NCBI RefSeq assembly: GCF_022370755.2
Contig: NZ_CP092364.2
Coordinates: 6,510,001-6,574,000, forward strand
Source: Mycolicibacterium goodii
GTDB taxonomy: Bacteria > Actinomycetota > Actinomycetes > Mycobacteriales > Mycobacteriaceae
Direction of reading: 5' to 3'
Length of the DNA: 64,000 bases
How positions within the stretch are numbered: position 1 is the stretch's first letter; each line of letters begins with the position of its first letter. Below are positions 47,874 to 56,843 of this stretch, piece after piece. Under the pieces are notes generated by a model, which had not been told where the DNA came from, searched no databases, and saw only the letters and a program-made list of their open reading frames with translations. Made by a program: the position numbers and the translations under genes.

Positions 47874-48797
47874 ATGCTCGACGGCGTCCTCTTCTTCCCC
47901 GTCACCCCGTTCACCGCGTCGGGTGAGGTGGATGTGGACCTGCTCGCCCAGCACGTCGCGACCGGCGTCGACGCGGGGCCTGGCGGAGTTTTCATCGGTT
48001 GCGGCACAGGGGAATTCCACGCCCTCGAACCGGCCGAGATGCGCACCGTGGTGCGCACCGCGGTGGATGCCGCAGGCGGCCGGGTCCCGGTGTACGCCGG
48101 GGCCGGTGGACCGGTGGCGTCGGCCAAGACGTTCGCACGCGTCGCCGCCGAATCCGGTGCCGACGGTCTGCTGCTGCTGCCGCCGTATCTCGTCGAGATG
48201 CCGCAGGCCGGCCTCGTCGGCTACACGCGGGCGGTCAGCGCCGTCACCGACCTGCCGCTCGTGGTGTACAACCGCAACAACGCGCGGTTCACCGAGGCGT
48301 CGGCCGTCGAGGTCGCCCAGCTGCCCAATGTCGTCGGATTCAAGGACGGCACAGGGGATTTCGATCAGGTGGCACGCATCCTGCGGGCGGTGACCGATGC
48401 CCTGGAGTCCACCGGGAAGCCGTTCCAGTTCTTCAACGGCCTACCCACCGCGGAGGTCTCGCAGCAGGCCTACCGCGCCATCGGGGTGACGTTGTACTCG
48501 TCGGCCACGTTCGCGTTCGCGCCCGACATCTCGCTCGCGTTCTACACCGCGCTCGAGACCGGTAACGAACCATTGATCGCCGCGCTGCTGCGGGCGTTCT
48601 TCCACCCGCTGGTACGCCTGCGTGACAAGGTGCCCGGCTATGCGGTGTCACTGATCAAGGCGGGTGTCACGCTCGGCGGACTGTCCGCCGGCCCGGTGCG
48701 CCCGCCGCTGGTCGACGCGGCCGACGGTGACGTCGCCGAACTGCAGCGCATCCTCGCCGCGGGGCGTGCGGTGCTCGCCGACGCCCTCGTGCACTAG
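47874..48797 (+). CDS. kdgD: 5-dehydro-4-deoxyglucarate dehydratase
   Basis: Dehydrates and decarboxylates 5-keto-4-deoxyglucarate to 2-oxoglutarate semialdehyde. It is a 307-residue member of the DapA/NAL class I lyase family. The Schiff-base lysine is residue 157 in VVGFKDGTGDFD. GCGTGEFHAL near residue 42 is the carboxylate-binding GxxGE-type motif, and VVYNRNN carries the family tyrosine. Ribosome site TAGGAG before the ATG. Sits between the semialdehyde dehydrogenase and a glucarate dehydratase, completing the three-step path. Confidence 0.92.
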   Translation: MLDGVLFFPVTPFTASGEVDVDLLAQHVATGVDAGPGGVFIGCGTGEFHALEPAEMRTVVRTAVDAAGGRVPVYAGAGGPVASAKTFARVAAESGADGLLLLPPYLVEMPQAGLVGYTRAVSAVTDLPLVVYNRNNARFTEASAVEVAQLPNVVGFKDGTGDFDQVARILRAVTDALESTGKPFQFFNGLPTAEVSQQAYRAIGVTLYSSATFAFAPDISLAFYTALETGNEPLIAALLRAFFHPLVRLRDKVPGYAVSLIKAGVTLGGLSAGPVRPPLVDAADGDVAELQRILAAGRAVLADALVH

Positions 48798-48807
48798 GGC
48801 GGCACCG

Positions 48808-50103
48808 ATGGCAGTCGACCTCATCCGCATCACCGGAGCCCGCATCACCCCCGTGGCGTTCGCAGATCCGCCGCTGCTGAACACCGTCGGGGTGCACCAG
48901 CCGTACGCGCTGCGGGCCATCATCCAGCTCGACACCGACGCGGGGCTGACCGGGCTGGGGGAAACCTATGCCGACACCGTGCACCTGGAGCGTCTGCGAG
49001 CAGCCGCCGATGCCATCGTCGGACAGGATGTGTTCGCGTCCAACACGATCCGCGCACTCATCTCCGATGCGCTCGGTGGTGACCGCACCGGTGACGCCAC
49101 GGGGCTGGCGGGCATGATCACCTCGGCCAGCGTGGTGGACCGGGTGTTCTCGCCGTTCGAGGTGGCCTGTCTCGACGTGCAGGGACAGGCGACCGGCAGA
49201 CCGGTGTCGGATCTGCTCGGCGGCGCGGTGCGAGACGCCGTGCCGTTCAGTGCGTACCTGTTCTACAAGTGGGCCGGGCATCCCGGCGCCGAGCCCGACG
49301 CGTGGGGTGCCGCCCTCGACCCCGACGGCATCGTCGCTCAGGCCCGCCGCATCATCGACGAATACGGTTTCACCGCGATCAAGCTCAAAGGCGGTGTGTT
49401 CCCGCCCGAGGAGGAGATGGCGGCCATCGAGGCACTGCGGGCGGCATTCCCCGCTCATCCGCTGCGTCTCGATCCCAATGCGGCATGGACACCGCAGACC
49501 TCGATCAAGGTGGCCGCGGCCCTCGACGGCGTCCTGGAGTACCTGGAAGACCCCACTCCTGGCCTCGACGGTATGGCAGAGGTCGCCGCGCAGGCCCCGA
49601 TGCCGCTGGCCACCAACATGTGTGTGGTGGCATTCGACCAACTGCCCGGCGCGGTCGCGAAGGACGTCGCAAAGGACGTGGAAAAGAGGCCGGTCTCGGT
49701 CGTTCTGTCCGACCACCACTACTGGGGCGGGCTGCAGCGATCCCGATTGCTGGCAGGTATCTGTGACACGTTCGGCCTCGGGCTGTCCATGCATTCGAAC
49801 TCACACCTCGGGATCAGCCTGGCCGCGATGGTGCACCTGGCCGCCGCAACCCCGAATCTGACGTACGCGTGTGACACGCACTGGCCGTGGCGTCACGAGG
49901 ACGTCGTCGCGCCCGGCGTCCTGAACTTCCGCGACGGCGCGGTGCCGGTTCCCGCGGCACCGGGACTCGGGATCCGGATCGACGAGGACAATCTGGCCGC
50001 ACTGCACGAGCAGTATCTGCGCTGTGGGATCAGGGACCGCGACGACACCGGGTACATGCGCAGCATCGCTGCCGATTTCGACCCGTCGGGGCCACGCTGG
50101 TAG
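48808..50103 (+). CDS. Glucarate dehydratase-family enzyme (enolase superfamily)
   Basis: A 431-residue enolase-superfamily dehydratase that should convert glucarate (or galactarate) to 5-keto-4-deoxyglucarate. The catalytic lysine lies in AIKLKGG (about residue 195), metal ligands in RLDPNAAW, EDPTPG and ATNMCV, and the Asp-His pair in LSDHHYWGG and HSNSHLGIS; the last is typical of glucarate dehydratases. The N terminus GARITPVAFADPPLLNTVGVHQPYALRAII differs from GudD proper. That favours the related glucarate-dehydratase-like group and leaves its exact diacid open. A true GudD start is found at 63949. Confidence 0.87.
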   Translation: MAVDLIRITGARITPVAFADPPLLNTVGVHQPYALRAIIQLDTDAGLTGLGETYADTVHLERLRAAADAIVGQDVFASNTIRALISDALGGDRTGDATGLAGMITSASVVDRVFSPFEVACLDVQGQATGRPVSDLLGGAVRDAVPFSAYLFYKWAGHPGAEPDAWGAALDPDGIVAQARRIIDEYGFTAIKLKGGVFPPEEEMAAIEALRAAFPAHPLRLDPNAAWTPQTSIKVAAALDGVLEYLEDPTPGLDGMAEVAAQAPMPLATNMCVVAFDQLPGAVAKDVAKDVEKRPVSVVLSDHHYWGGLQRSRLLAGICDTFGLGLSMHSNSHLGISLAAMVHLAAATPNLTYACDTHWPWRHEDVVAPGVLNFRDGAVPVPAAPGLGIRIDEDNLAALHEQYLRCGIRDRDDTGYMRSIAADFDPSGPRW

Positions 50104-50317
50104 AAGTGGCCGATCCCGGCCGTTCAGCAATTTTCGGCTTGCGCCGCAAGCCCGTTTGCAGTCACCACGTCCGACTGCCAGTTGCCAGAACGTTACATGC
50201 GGCGATGCACTCGAATTGTCGGTAGCGCCCGTTTACTGGGTATTGTCAGGAGTTGTCACTAAAGCAGAGGGTCAGCGCGACCGGGGTGGCCATCATTGCG
50301 AAGGACGTGATTTTCCC

Positions 50318-51526
50318 ATGCGCGCGCCATTAGACCGACTCATAACGTCACCCGCTGACCTCAGGGGTCCGGGCCAGCGACGCCTTTCCCTGCTCCTGGT
50401 GGAAGACGACCGCGCCGACGCCATCCTGGTCGAAGAACTGATCGCGGATGCGCCCGACATCGACTTCGTGTGGGCCAAATCGATGTCGGACGCCGAGCGC
50501 ACGCTGACCGACAATCGCCCCGATTGTGTCCTGCTCGACCTGAACCTCCCCGACGCCGCGGGTATCGACGCGCTGCACCACCTCGGCAAGCTGGACGCCC
50601 GTATCCCGATCATCGTGCTCACGGGCCTCAACGACGAACACTTCGGGGTGTCCGCGGTCGCCTCGGGTGCCCAGGACTACCTGGTCAAAGGCCGCGTCGA
50701 GCCCGAGATGCTGCGCCGTGCGGTGCTCTACGCCATCGAACGCAAACGCGCCGAGCTCACGGCGGTCGACCTGCACGCCAGCCAGTTGCGGGCGGCGGAG
50801 AACGCACGCCTCGAACGTGGCCTGCTGCCGTCGCCGCTGCTCCTGGAGGAATCGGGCGTCGAGATCGTCACCGAATCCCGGCCCAGCCGCCAACATGCGC
50901 TGATCGGCGGTGACTTCTACGACGTCGTGCAGACCCCCGACCGCACAGTGCACGTGATGATCGGGGACGTCTCAGGTCACGGGCCCGACGAGGCCGCGCT
51001 CGGCGTGGCACTGCGCATCGGGTGGCGGGCGTTGACGTTCGCGGGCCTGCGCGGTAACGAGCGGATGCGGCAGGTCGACCGGATCCTGACCACCGAACGT
51101 CCCGGCAAAGGGATCTTCGCCACACTGTGCAGTGTGGCACTCGAACCCGATAGCGGCCGTTTCACGGTGGTCCGTGCCGGCCACCCCGGTCTGCTGGTGC
51201 AGAACAACGGCACCGTCGACTGGCTCGAACCACGTCCGGGCGCGGCGCTGGGACTCGGCGCCAGGGAGTGGCCGGTCAACCACTACGAGCTTCCCGAGGG
51301 ACACGGGTTGCTGCTGCTGACCGACGGGCTGTTCGAAGGCCACGCCGGACGCGGCGACGAGCGGCTGGGGGAGAGCGGGCTGCTCGCACTGGCCCGAGCG
51401 CTCGCCGCGAAATCCGGTCGGGAGTTCGTGACGTCGCTCATCAGTGAGGCCGAGTCCCGCGCGCAGATGCACGGTGGGCTGACCGACGACATCGCCGTTG
51501 TCCGTGTGGAGCGCTCACACCGATGA
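50318..51526 (+). CDS. Response regulator-PP2C phosphatase (RsbU-type output)
   Basis: A 402-residue fusion. The receiver domain (about 22-140) has the acidic pair LVEDD, phospho-acceptor Asp74 in LLDLNLP, and the lysine in YLVKG. A short coiled linker leads to a PPM/SpoIIE-type serine phosphatase (about 180-400), with metal sites GGDFYD, IGDVSGHG and LTDDIAVV. The logical target is a phosphorylated STAS antagonist such as the RsfB-like protein encoded 2.5 kb downstream. The histidine kinase gene overlaps its stop by four bases. ATG 50318; the upstream extension is antisense to or inside neighbouring sequence. Confidence 0.93.
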   Translation: MRAPLDRLITSPADLRGPGQRRLSLLLVEDDRADAILVEELIADAPDIDFVWAKSMSDAERTLTDNRPDCVLLDLNLPDAAGIDALHHLGKLDARIPIIVLTGLNDEHFGVSAVASGAQDYLVKGRVEPEMLRRAVLYAIERKRAELTAVDLHASQLRAAENARLERGLLPSPLLLEESGVEIVTESRPSRQHALIGGDFYDVVQTPDRTVHVMIGDVSGHGPDEAALGVALRIGWRALTFAGLRGNERMRQVDRILTTERPGKGIFATLCSVALEPDSGRFTVVRAGHPGLLVQNNGTVDWLEPRPGAALGLGAREWPVNHYELPEGHGLLLLTDGLFEGHAGRGDERLGESGLLALARALAAKSGREFVTSLISEAESRAQMHGGLTDDIAVVRVERSHR

Positions 51527-53100
51527 GGCTGACGGTACAAGGCTGGCAGAACTTGATCCTGTCGGTCATGGGAGTGGTGGTCTTCACCGGGGCGATCGCG
51601 GGCGCGGTGCTGGTCGGCCGCACCGACACGCTCTCCGACGAGTTGATCGCCGAGATCCAGCCGGCGCGCGTCGCCGCCTACCAGTTGCAGGCGGCGCTAC
51701 GGGACCAGGAGACGGCGGTGCGCGGCTATGCGATCGCCGCGGACCCGCAGTTCCTGGCACCCTACGACGAAGGACAGCGGGTCGAGTCCGAATCGGCTGC
51801 CGGCATCCGCGAGTTCCTGGACGGCCGCGCGGACCTGCTCGCCGATCTCGATGCGATCGAGAAGGCCGCCGCGGCATGGCGTGCCACCTACGCCGACCCG
51901 ATGATCTCCAGCATCCAGCCGGGCCGTCCGCGCATCGGCGACGACATGGCAGCCGCGCGCGGCAAGGCCCAGTTCGACCAGCTTCGTGCGCTTTTCGACG
52001 TCCAGAACAGCCACCTGAGCGACGCGCGAACCGCGGGCATCGAGGATCTGGATTGGATGCGCAACTGGCGCAACGGTGTGCTGATCGCGATGATCGTGGC
52101 GTTCTTCGCGATGGCCGTGGTGTTGGCGATCCTGGTGCGCAATGCCGTGAACCGTCCGCTGGCTGCCCTCGCGGCGGCCTGCAGAAGGATCACCCAGGGC
52201 AACTTCGCCGAGCGCATCGCACCCAAGGGCCCCAAGGACATCCGGGCGATCGCCATCGATGTCGAGAACATGCGCCAGCGCATCGTCGACGAGCTCGACG
52301 CGTCGCGGTCGGCGCGCGAGGCGCTCGACGAGCAGGCCGAGGAACTGCGCCGGTCCAACGCCGAACTCGAGCAGTTCGCCTATGTGGCCTCCCACGATCT
52401 GCAGGAGCCGCTGCGCAAGGTCGCGTCATTCTGCCAGCTGCTCGAAAGGCGCTACGGCGACAAGCTCGACGAGCGCGGCGCCGAGTACATCGGTTTCGCC
52501 GTCGACGGCGCCAAACGCATGCAGGTGCTGATCAACGACCTGCTGACGTTCTCGCGGGTGGGCCGGCTGAATTCGACGACCACCGAGGTGGACCTCAACG
52601 CGGTGATGGACGCCGCGCTGAACAACATCTCCACCGCGATGGAGGAATCGGGCGCCGAGATCGTGCGGCCGGACGAACCCCTGCCACACGTCGACGGTGA
52701 CCCGACGCTGTTGATCATGGTGTGGCAGAACCTCCTCGGCAATGCGGTCAAGTTCCGCCGTGAAGGCGTCACGCCCCGTATCGTCGTGGAGTACCGCCCC
52801 CAGACCGTCGGGGACACCGACAACTGGCTTTTCACCGTTTCCGACAACGGGATCGGCATTTCCGAAGAGTTCGTCGACAAGGTGTTCGTGATCTTCCAGC
52901 GGCTCCACGGCCGCGATGCCTACAGCGGGACCGGTATCGGGCTCGCGTTGTGTAAGAAGATCATCGAACATCACGGCGGCAACATCTGGATCGACACCTC
53001 GTACACCGGTGGAACCAGGTTCTGTTTCACCCTGCCCGTAACGCCCACAACCGTGCCGGACGTCCTCGTCGACGCCGAGCTGGAAGGAAACCCACGATGA
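51523..53100 (+). CDS. Sensor histidine kinase with CHASE3-like sensor and HAMP domain
   Basis: A 525-residue membrane kinase. The first membrane segment (about 10-32) and second (about 184-208) enclose a helical exported CHASE3-type domain (LQAALRDQETAVRGYAIAADP). HAMP follows (NRPLAALAAACRRITQGNFAERI), then a coiled coil. The HisKA domain carries His291 in YVASHDLQEPLRK, and the ATPase domain has N (LLGNAVKF), G1 (VSDNGIGI) and G2 (GTGIGLALCKKI) boxes. This is the phytochrome-like kinase type that pairs with Rcp1-like regulators, one of which follows directly with ATGA overlap. Confidence 0.94.
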   Translation: MRLTVQGWQNLILSVMGVVVFTGAIAGAVLVGRTDTLSDELIAEIQPARVAAYQLQAALRDQETAVRGYAIAADPQFLAPYDEGQRVESESAAGIREFLDGRADLLADLDAIEKAAAAWRATYADPMISSIQPGRPRIGDDMAAARGKAQFDQLRALFDVQNSHLSDARTAGIEDLDWMRNWRNGVLIAMIVAFFAMAVVLAILVRNAVNRPLAALAAACRRITQGNFAERIAPKGPKDIRAIAIDVENMRQRIVDELDASRSAREALDEQAEELRRSNAELEQFAYVASHDLQEPLRKVASFCQLLERRYGDKLDERGAEYIGFAVDGAKRMQVLINDLLTFSRVGRLNSTTTEVDLNAVMDAALNNISTAMEESGAEIVRPDEPLPHVDGDPTLLIMVWQNLLGNAVKFRREGVTPRIVVEYRPQTVGDTDNWLFTVSDNGIGISEEFVDKVFVIFQRLHGRDAYSGTGIGLALCKKIIEHHGGNIWIDTSYTGGTRFCFTLPVTPTTVPDVLVDAELEGNPR

Positions 53101-53543
53101 CATCAGCAGACGACACCCGCCCGATCGACATCCTCCTGGTCGAGGACGATCCGGGCGATGAGCTCATCACGCGAGAAGCCTTCGAGCACAACAAGATCAA
53201 GAACAATCTTCATGTCGCGCACGACGGTCAGGAAGGTTTGGACTTCTTGTACCGGCGCGAACCCTATACGGACGCACCCCGCCCGGATCTGATCCTGCTC
53301 GACCTCAACCTGCCCAAGTACGACGGCAGGCAGCTGCTTGAGAAGATCAAGTCCGACGAGAACCTGTGCCACATCCCGATCGTGGTGCTGACGACCTCAT
53401 CGGCCGAAGAGGACATCCTGCGCAGCTACAAGTTGCACGCCAACGCCTACGTCACCAAGCCGGTGGACCTGGATCAGTTCATGAGTGCGGTGCGACAGAT
53501 CGACGAGTTCTTCGTCCAGGTGGTGCGGTTACCGCAGTTCTGA
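53097..53543 (+). CDS. Single-domain response regulator (Rcp1-like)
   Basis: A 148-residue receiver with no output domain. Acidic pocket Asp17/Asp18, phospho-acceptor Asp69 in LILLDLNLPKYDG, switch Thr/Ser in VVLTTSSAEED, and Lys121 in YVTKP are all present. It should take phosphate from the overlapping histidine kinase (ATGA) and work by protein contact, perhaps as a shuttle or sink for the receiver-phosphatase. Its last 15 bp overlap the convergent RsbW-like gene. Confidence 0.94.
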   Translation: MTSADDTRPIDILLVEDDPGDELITREAFEHNKIKNNLHVAHDGQEGLDFLYRREPYTDAPRPDLILLDLNLPKYDGRQLLEKIKSDENLCHIPIVVLTTSSAEEDILRSYKLHANAYVTKPVDLDQFMSAVRQIDEFFVQVVRLPQF

Positions 53544-53975
53544 GGCGACGCTGCGGGTCAGGTTGTGCCACTGCAGGCGCACCTGGGTGCCCGAGGGTGT
53601 CGCGTCGATGACGGCACGGTCGCTCAGTGCGTGCATCAACGGGATGCCGCGCCCCCTGGCGGGATTCTTGTGGTCGGTGTCGCCTATCCGCCACGCGCCC
53701 TCGTCGGCGACGACGACCGTGAGTGTGTCTGCCGCGGTGTCGTATTCGGCGCGCACGTGCATGACACCGGGTTGACTGGCGTTGCTGTAGGCGAATTCCG
53801 CCGCGTTGGCCAATGCCTCGTTCACGGCCAGGACGACGTCACTGGCCTTCACCGGGTCGAGCGTGAGATGCGCACCGAGCCATTCGGAGAACTCGCGCCG
53901 CAACTGGGCAGCGCGTTCCGGGACGGCAACGATGTCCGCCTTGTTGAAACTGGTTGACTCGCCTGCGTCTGTCAT
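53529..53975 (-). CDS. RsbW-like anti-sigma/serine kinase
   Basis: A 148-residue GHKL-ATPase of the RsbW/SpoIIAB kind, with N-box VNEALANAAEFAY and G1-like VVVADEGAWRIGD. The glycine-rich lid GRGIPLMHALSD follows. Such proteins bind a sigma factor or phosphorylate a STAS antagonist; the RsfB-like antagonist gene lies 33 bp upstream on the same strand, so the pair is probably an operon. No sigma factor gene is in the window. ATG at 53975. Confidence 0.9.
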   Translation of the reverse strand: MTDAGESTSFNKADIVAVPERAAQLRREFSEWLGAHLTLDPVKASDVVLAVNEALANAAEFAYSNASQPGVMHVRAEYDTAADTLTVVVADEGAWRIGDTDHKNPARGRGIPLMHALSDRAVIDATPSGTQVRLQWHNLTRSVASELR

Positions 53976-54008
53976 ATCGACCTGGTGGCTACCCGGTTGC
54001 GATCTGTT

Positions 54009-54368
54009 TTATGTCTTCAGCGACGCAAGGGCTTCGTCGAGGGTGGCGAACAGGTCGACCACGTCGGCGATTCCGACAAGTTTGAGAGGCCTGCTGGTCG
54101 CGGGCCCGTCCGCGACCACGGCGAGACGCACGGCCGGGGCAAGTTCTCCGTGGGCTGCCACCAGCACGCCCATGCCCGCGGAGGCGAGGAAGTCCACGGC
54201 GCTCAGATCGACCACCACAGCCGACGGCTCGCTCTTGGCGGCCGAACCGATCGCCTCTTCGAGCTTCGGTGCGGTCAGCATGTCCACCGTTCCGGTGACC
54301 GCCACCACAGTGATCTCACCTACGCGGCGTTCCTCCACCGTGCAGTTCGCCGGGTCTTGGCTCGTCAT
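54009..54368 (-). CDS. rsfB: STAS-domain anti-sigma antagonist (RsfB-like)
   Basis: A 119-residue STAS protein. DLSAVDFLASAGMGVLV holds the phosphorylatable serine (Ser63), and RPLKLVGIADVVDLFATLDEAL closely resembles the end of M. tuberculosis RsfB, the antagonist of the SigF anti-sigma factor. The ATG at 54368 is preferred because GGAGG lies five bases upstream; a GTG six bases earlier would overlap it. Likely controlled by the RsbW-like kinase next door and the phosphatase at 50318. A SigF-like promoter precedes it. Confidence 0.88.
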   Translation of the reverse strand: MTSQDPANCTVEERRVGEITVVAVTGTVDMLTAPKLEEAIGSAAKSEPSAVVVDLSAVDFLASAGMGVLVAAHGELAPAVRLAVVADGPATSRPLKLVGIADVVDLFATLDEALASLKT

Positions 54369-54443
54369 CGTCACCTCCGACGGTGTGTCGTGCGCCTATG
54401 GAACAGTCGACAAATAGTAGCCGTGTCGATGCCGTCCAACTCT

Positions 54444-54468
54444 CTACCCCCGAGGCTCGGGACTCAAC
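54444..54468 (-). promoter_or_regulatory. SigF-like promoter upstream of the RsfB-like gene
   Basis: On the minus strand GTTG (54468-54465), 15 bp, then GGGTAG (54449-54444), against the mycobacterial SigF consensus GTTT-N15-17-GGGTA. It lies about 75 bp before the ATG. It suggests that SigF feeds back on its own regulator. Prediction only. Confidence 0.5.
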
Positions 54469-54622
54469 CTCGGGCGGCACAAGATCAGCCTACTGGCTGA
54501 TCGTTGCGTTACCTTGCCACCAGCTTCTCAGGTGTGCCCGCTGTATGCGCGGGCGGGTCGTCGAAGCGCGACATTCATGCGGGTCGGGCATTGATCGGCC
54601 GTGCGGTCGATAGGCTGGCGCG

Positions 54623-55549
54623 GTGTTCTCCCTGTCGAGACTGTCCTGCTTCATCGCGGTGGCCGAGGAGCTGCACTTCGGGCGGGCCGCCGAGCGGTTG
54701 CACATGACGCAGCCGCCGCTGAGCCGTCAGATCCAGCAGTTGGAGAACGAACTCGGGGTGCACCTCATCGACCGCACCACGCGGTCGGTCACACTGACCC
54801 CGGCCGGCGTCGCCTTCCTGCCGGATGCCCGACGGATCCTCCAGCTCGCCGAGGGCGCCGCGCTCAACGTCAAACGCGTCCCGGCGGGCGACCTCGGCAC
54901 CGTGGTCATCGGGTTCACCGCGGCGTCGGCGCACGCGGTGATGCCACGGCTCCTCGACGCGGCCCGCGAGCAGTTGCCCGACGTGACACTGGATCTGCGC
55001 GAGATGGTGACCGCCGCCCAGATCGAGGGGCTGATGACCGGCGAGCTGGACCTCGGCATGGCCAGGCCGCCGTTGAAGCGGCCCGGCCTGGTGTCCCGGC
55101 CGCTGCTGCACGAACAGTTGATCGCGGCGCTGCCCTCGGCGCATCCGCTGGTCGACGTGAGCCGTCAACTCACACTCAACGACCTCGACGGCGAGGACAT
55201 GATCATGTACTCCCCCGTGCAGGCGCGCTACTTCAACGAACTGCTCATCAGCACGTTCACGATCGCGGGAGCGACACCGCGCTACGTCCAGTACGTCACG
55301 CAGGTGCACACCATGCTGGTGCTCGTCCGCTCCGGGATCGGCATCGCACTGGTCCCCGCGTCGGCGGCGACGCTGCATCCCGAGGGAGTGGTGTTCCGGT
55401 CCATCGGCGCGTTCCGGGAACGACCCGTGGAACTCGACGCGGTGTGGCGCGGCGACAGCACCAACCCGGCCCTGCTGCGCCTGCTGCGCGACGTCCTGCC
55501 GCCGCGCGAGTGGACCACCGACGATCTGGTGGGAAACCAGATCATCTGA
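54623..55549 (+). CDS. LysR-family regulator
   Basis: A 308-residue LysR protein. The N-terminal winged helix covers residues 1-60 (FGRAAERLHMTQPPLSRQIQQLENELG). The effector domain begins near 88 (LGTVVIGFTAASAHAVMPRLL), of the kind found in CatR/BenM-like members. GTG at 54623. It converges on a 2-hydroxyacid dehydrogenase gene with an 8-bp overlap of coding ends. Usual LysR genes regulate a divergent neighbour, which here would be the rsfB-like gene 250 bp away, so the true target is unclear. Confidence 0.9.
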   Translation: MFSLSRLSCFIAVAEELHFGRAAERLHMTQPPLSRQIQQLENELGVHLIDRTTRSVTLTPAGVAFLPDARRILQLAEGAALNVKRVPAGDLGTVVIGFTAASAHAVMPRLLDAAREQLPDVTLDLREMVTAAQIEGLMTGELDLGMARPPLKRPGLVSRPLLHEQLIAALPSAHPLVDVSRQLTLNDLDGEDMIMYSPVQARYFNELLISTFTIAGATPRYVQYVTQVHTMLVLVRSGIGIALVPASAATLHPEGVVFRSIGAFRERPVELDAVWRGDSTNPALLRLLRDVLPPREWTTDDLVGNQII

Positions 55550-56522
55550 CGGTCATCTGGCCGTCGAAGGGAACCGGGGTGACAAGTTCTCCGGTCTGCA
55601 GGAACGCGTCGAGGTTGGCCAACGTGAGCTCTTCCATCGCTTTCCTGGTCTCGACGGTTCCGCTGCCGACATGCGGCAACAGCACCACGTTGTCCATCGT
55701 GAGCAGCGCGGCGGGCACATCGGGTTCGTCGGTGAACACGTCGAGGCCCGCGCCCGCGAGCCTGCCGTCGGCCAGTGCCTCGACGAGCGCCTGTTCATCG
55801 ATGACGCTGCCGCGTGCGACGTTGACGAGATAGCCGTCGGGCCCCAGCGCGTCCAGCACGGCACGGTCCACGAGATGACGGGTGCCCGCACCGCCTGCCG
55901 CGGCGATGACCAGCACGTCGACCTGTGCGGCGAGTTCGGCGGGCGAGCGCACGTAGCGGTACGGGCTGCCCTCCACCTCGCGGCGATTGTGGTAGCTGAT
56001 GGTGCAGCCGAACCCGGCGAGCCGGGTGGCGATCGCCGTGCCGATGCGGCCGAGCCCGACGATGCCGACGTGGGCCCCCGAAACCTTGTGTGTCAGAGGG
56101 TAATTGCCTTCGGCGGCCCATCGCCCCGCGCGCAGGTAGCGGTCGGACGCCGAGAACTGGCGCATCACGTCGATCAACAACCCGATCGCGGTGTCGGCGA
56201 CACAGTCGCTGAGCACGTCGGGGGTGTTGCTCACCGCGATGTTCCGTGCCGCGGCCTCGTCGACGTCGGTGGTGTCGTATCCGACACCGAAGTTCACCAC
56301 CGCGCCGAGATTCGGCAGCGCCGACATGAGTTGGGCATCGACGCCGGTACGGCCCGACGTGACCGCGACGGTGATCTCCTCGCCGTGCTCGGCGAGGAAC
56401 GCCGCGCGTTCGGGGCCGTCGGGTAGGACGTACGCGTCATAGGTGGATACGAGCGTCCGGCTGAGGGACGGTTTGAGCGGACCCACCTGCAGAACGCGGT
56501 GGGTGACCTGGTGAGCGGGCAC
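55542..56522 (-). CDS. D-isomer-specific 2-hydroxyacid dehydrogenase
   Basis: A 326-residue NAD(P)-dependent enzyme of the glyoxylate/hydroxypyruvate reductase type. Nucleotide motif VGIVGLGRIGTAIATRLAGFG (about 153-173), catalytic arginine in VNVARGSVIDEQAL, Glu in DVFTDEP and His in LLPHVGSGT are all in place. It probably reduces hydroxypyruvate, glyoxylate or a related keto acid, the last two being side products of sugar-acid metabolism encoded on both sides. GTG at 56522. Confidence 0.9.
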   Translation of the reverse strand: MPAHQVTHRVLQVGPLKPSLSRTLVSTYDAYVLPDGPERAAFLAEHGEEITVAVTSGRTGVDAQLMSALPNLGAVVNFGVGYDTTDVDEAAARNIAVSNTPDVLSDCVADTAIGLLIDVMRQFSASDRYLRAGRWAAEGNYPLTHKVSGAHVGIVGLGRIGTAIATRLAGFGCTISYHNRREVEGSPYRYVRSPAELAAQVDVLVIAAAGGAGTRHLVDRAVLDALGPDGYLVNVARGSVIDEQALVEALADGRLAGAGLDVFTDEPDVPAALLTMDNVVLLPHVGSGTVETRKAMEELTLANLDAFLQTGELVTPVPFDGQMTVR

Positions 56523-56843
56523 AGTGACTCCTCTGCGGTATCGATGTCACGCTAAGACTGCCTGCAGATACCGGTCCAACACGGAAATAGCATCGGTTGA
56601 TATTCAAGCCGCATAAATAGGCGTGACATGTTGCGCCGACCGCATGGCCGCCCACGGCGCCAGTGTGAAACCGCAGGTAGAGCCGCTCGTGGAGCCGGCC
56701 TAACAGAATTGCGGGAGACCGGTGTTCATCGCGAATCGGTGGATCTGACGTGGTTGACGCTGCGAGAGCCGCATTTCTAACGTGTGTCTGCGGTCACAAC
56801 CAGCATCCACATACGTGGACATCACAGCCCTGGAGGATCCGAC
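56523..56843. promoter_or_regulatory. Divergent promoter region with a palindrome before the ABC transporter operon
   Basis: A 321-bp gap between the hydroxyacid dehydrogenase and the solute-binding gene. TCCAC-ATAC-GTGGA (56806-56819) is an inverted repeat 24 bp upstream of the binding-protein ATG, a good operator candidate for the IclR protein at the far end of the operon. GGAGG at 56832-56836 is the ribosome site. Nothing else is recognised in the gap. Confidence 0.45.

Noticed and set aside
50231..50244. SigF promoter before the receiver-phosphatase gene (GTTT and GGGTATT)
   Set aside because: The two boxes are only 3 bp apart, far from the 15-17 bp required; no good -35 at the correct distance.
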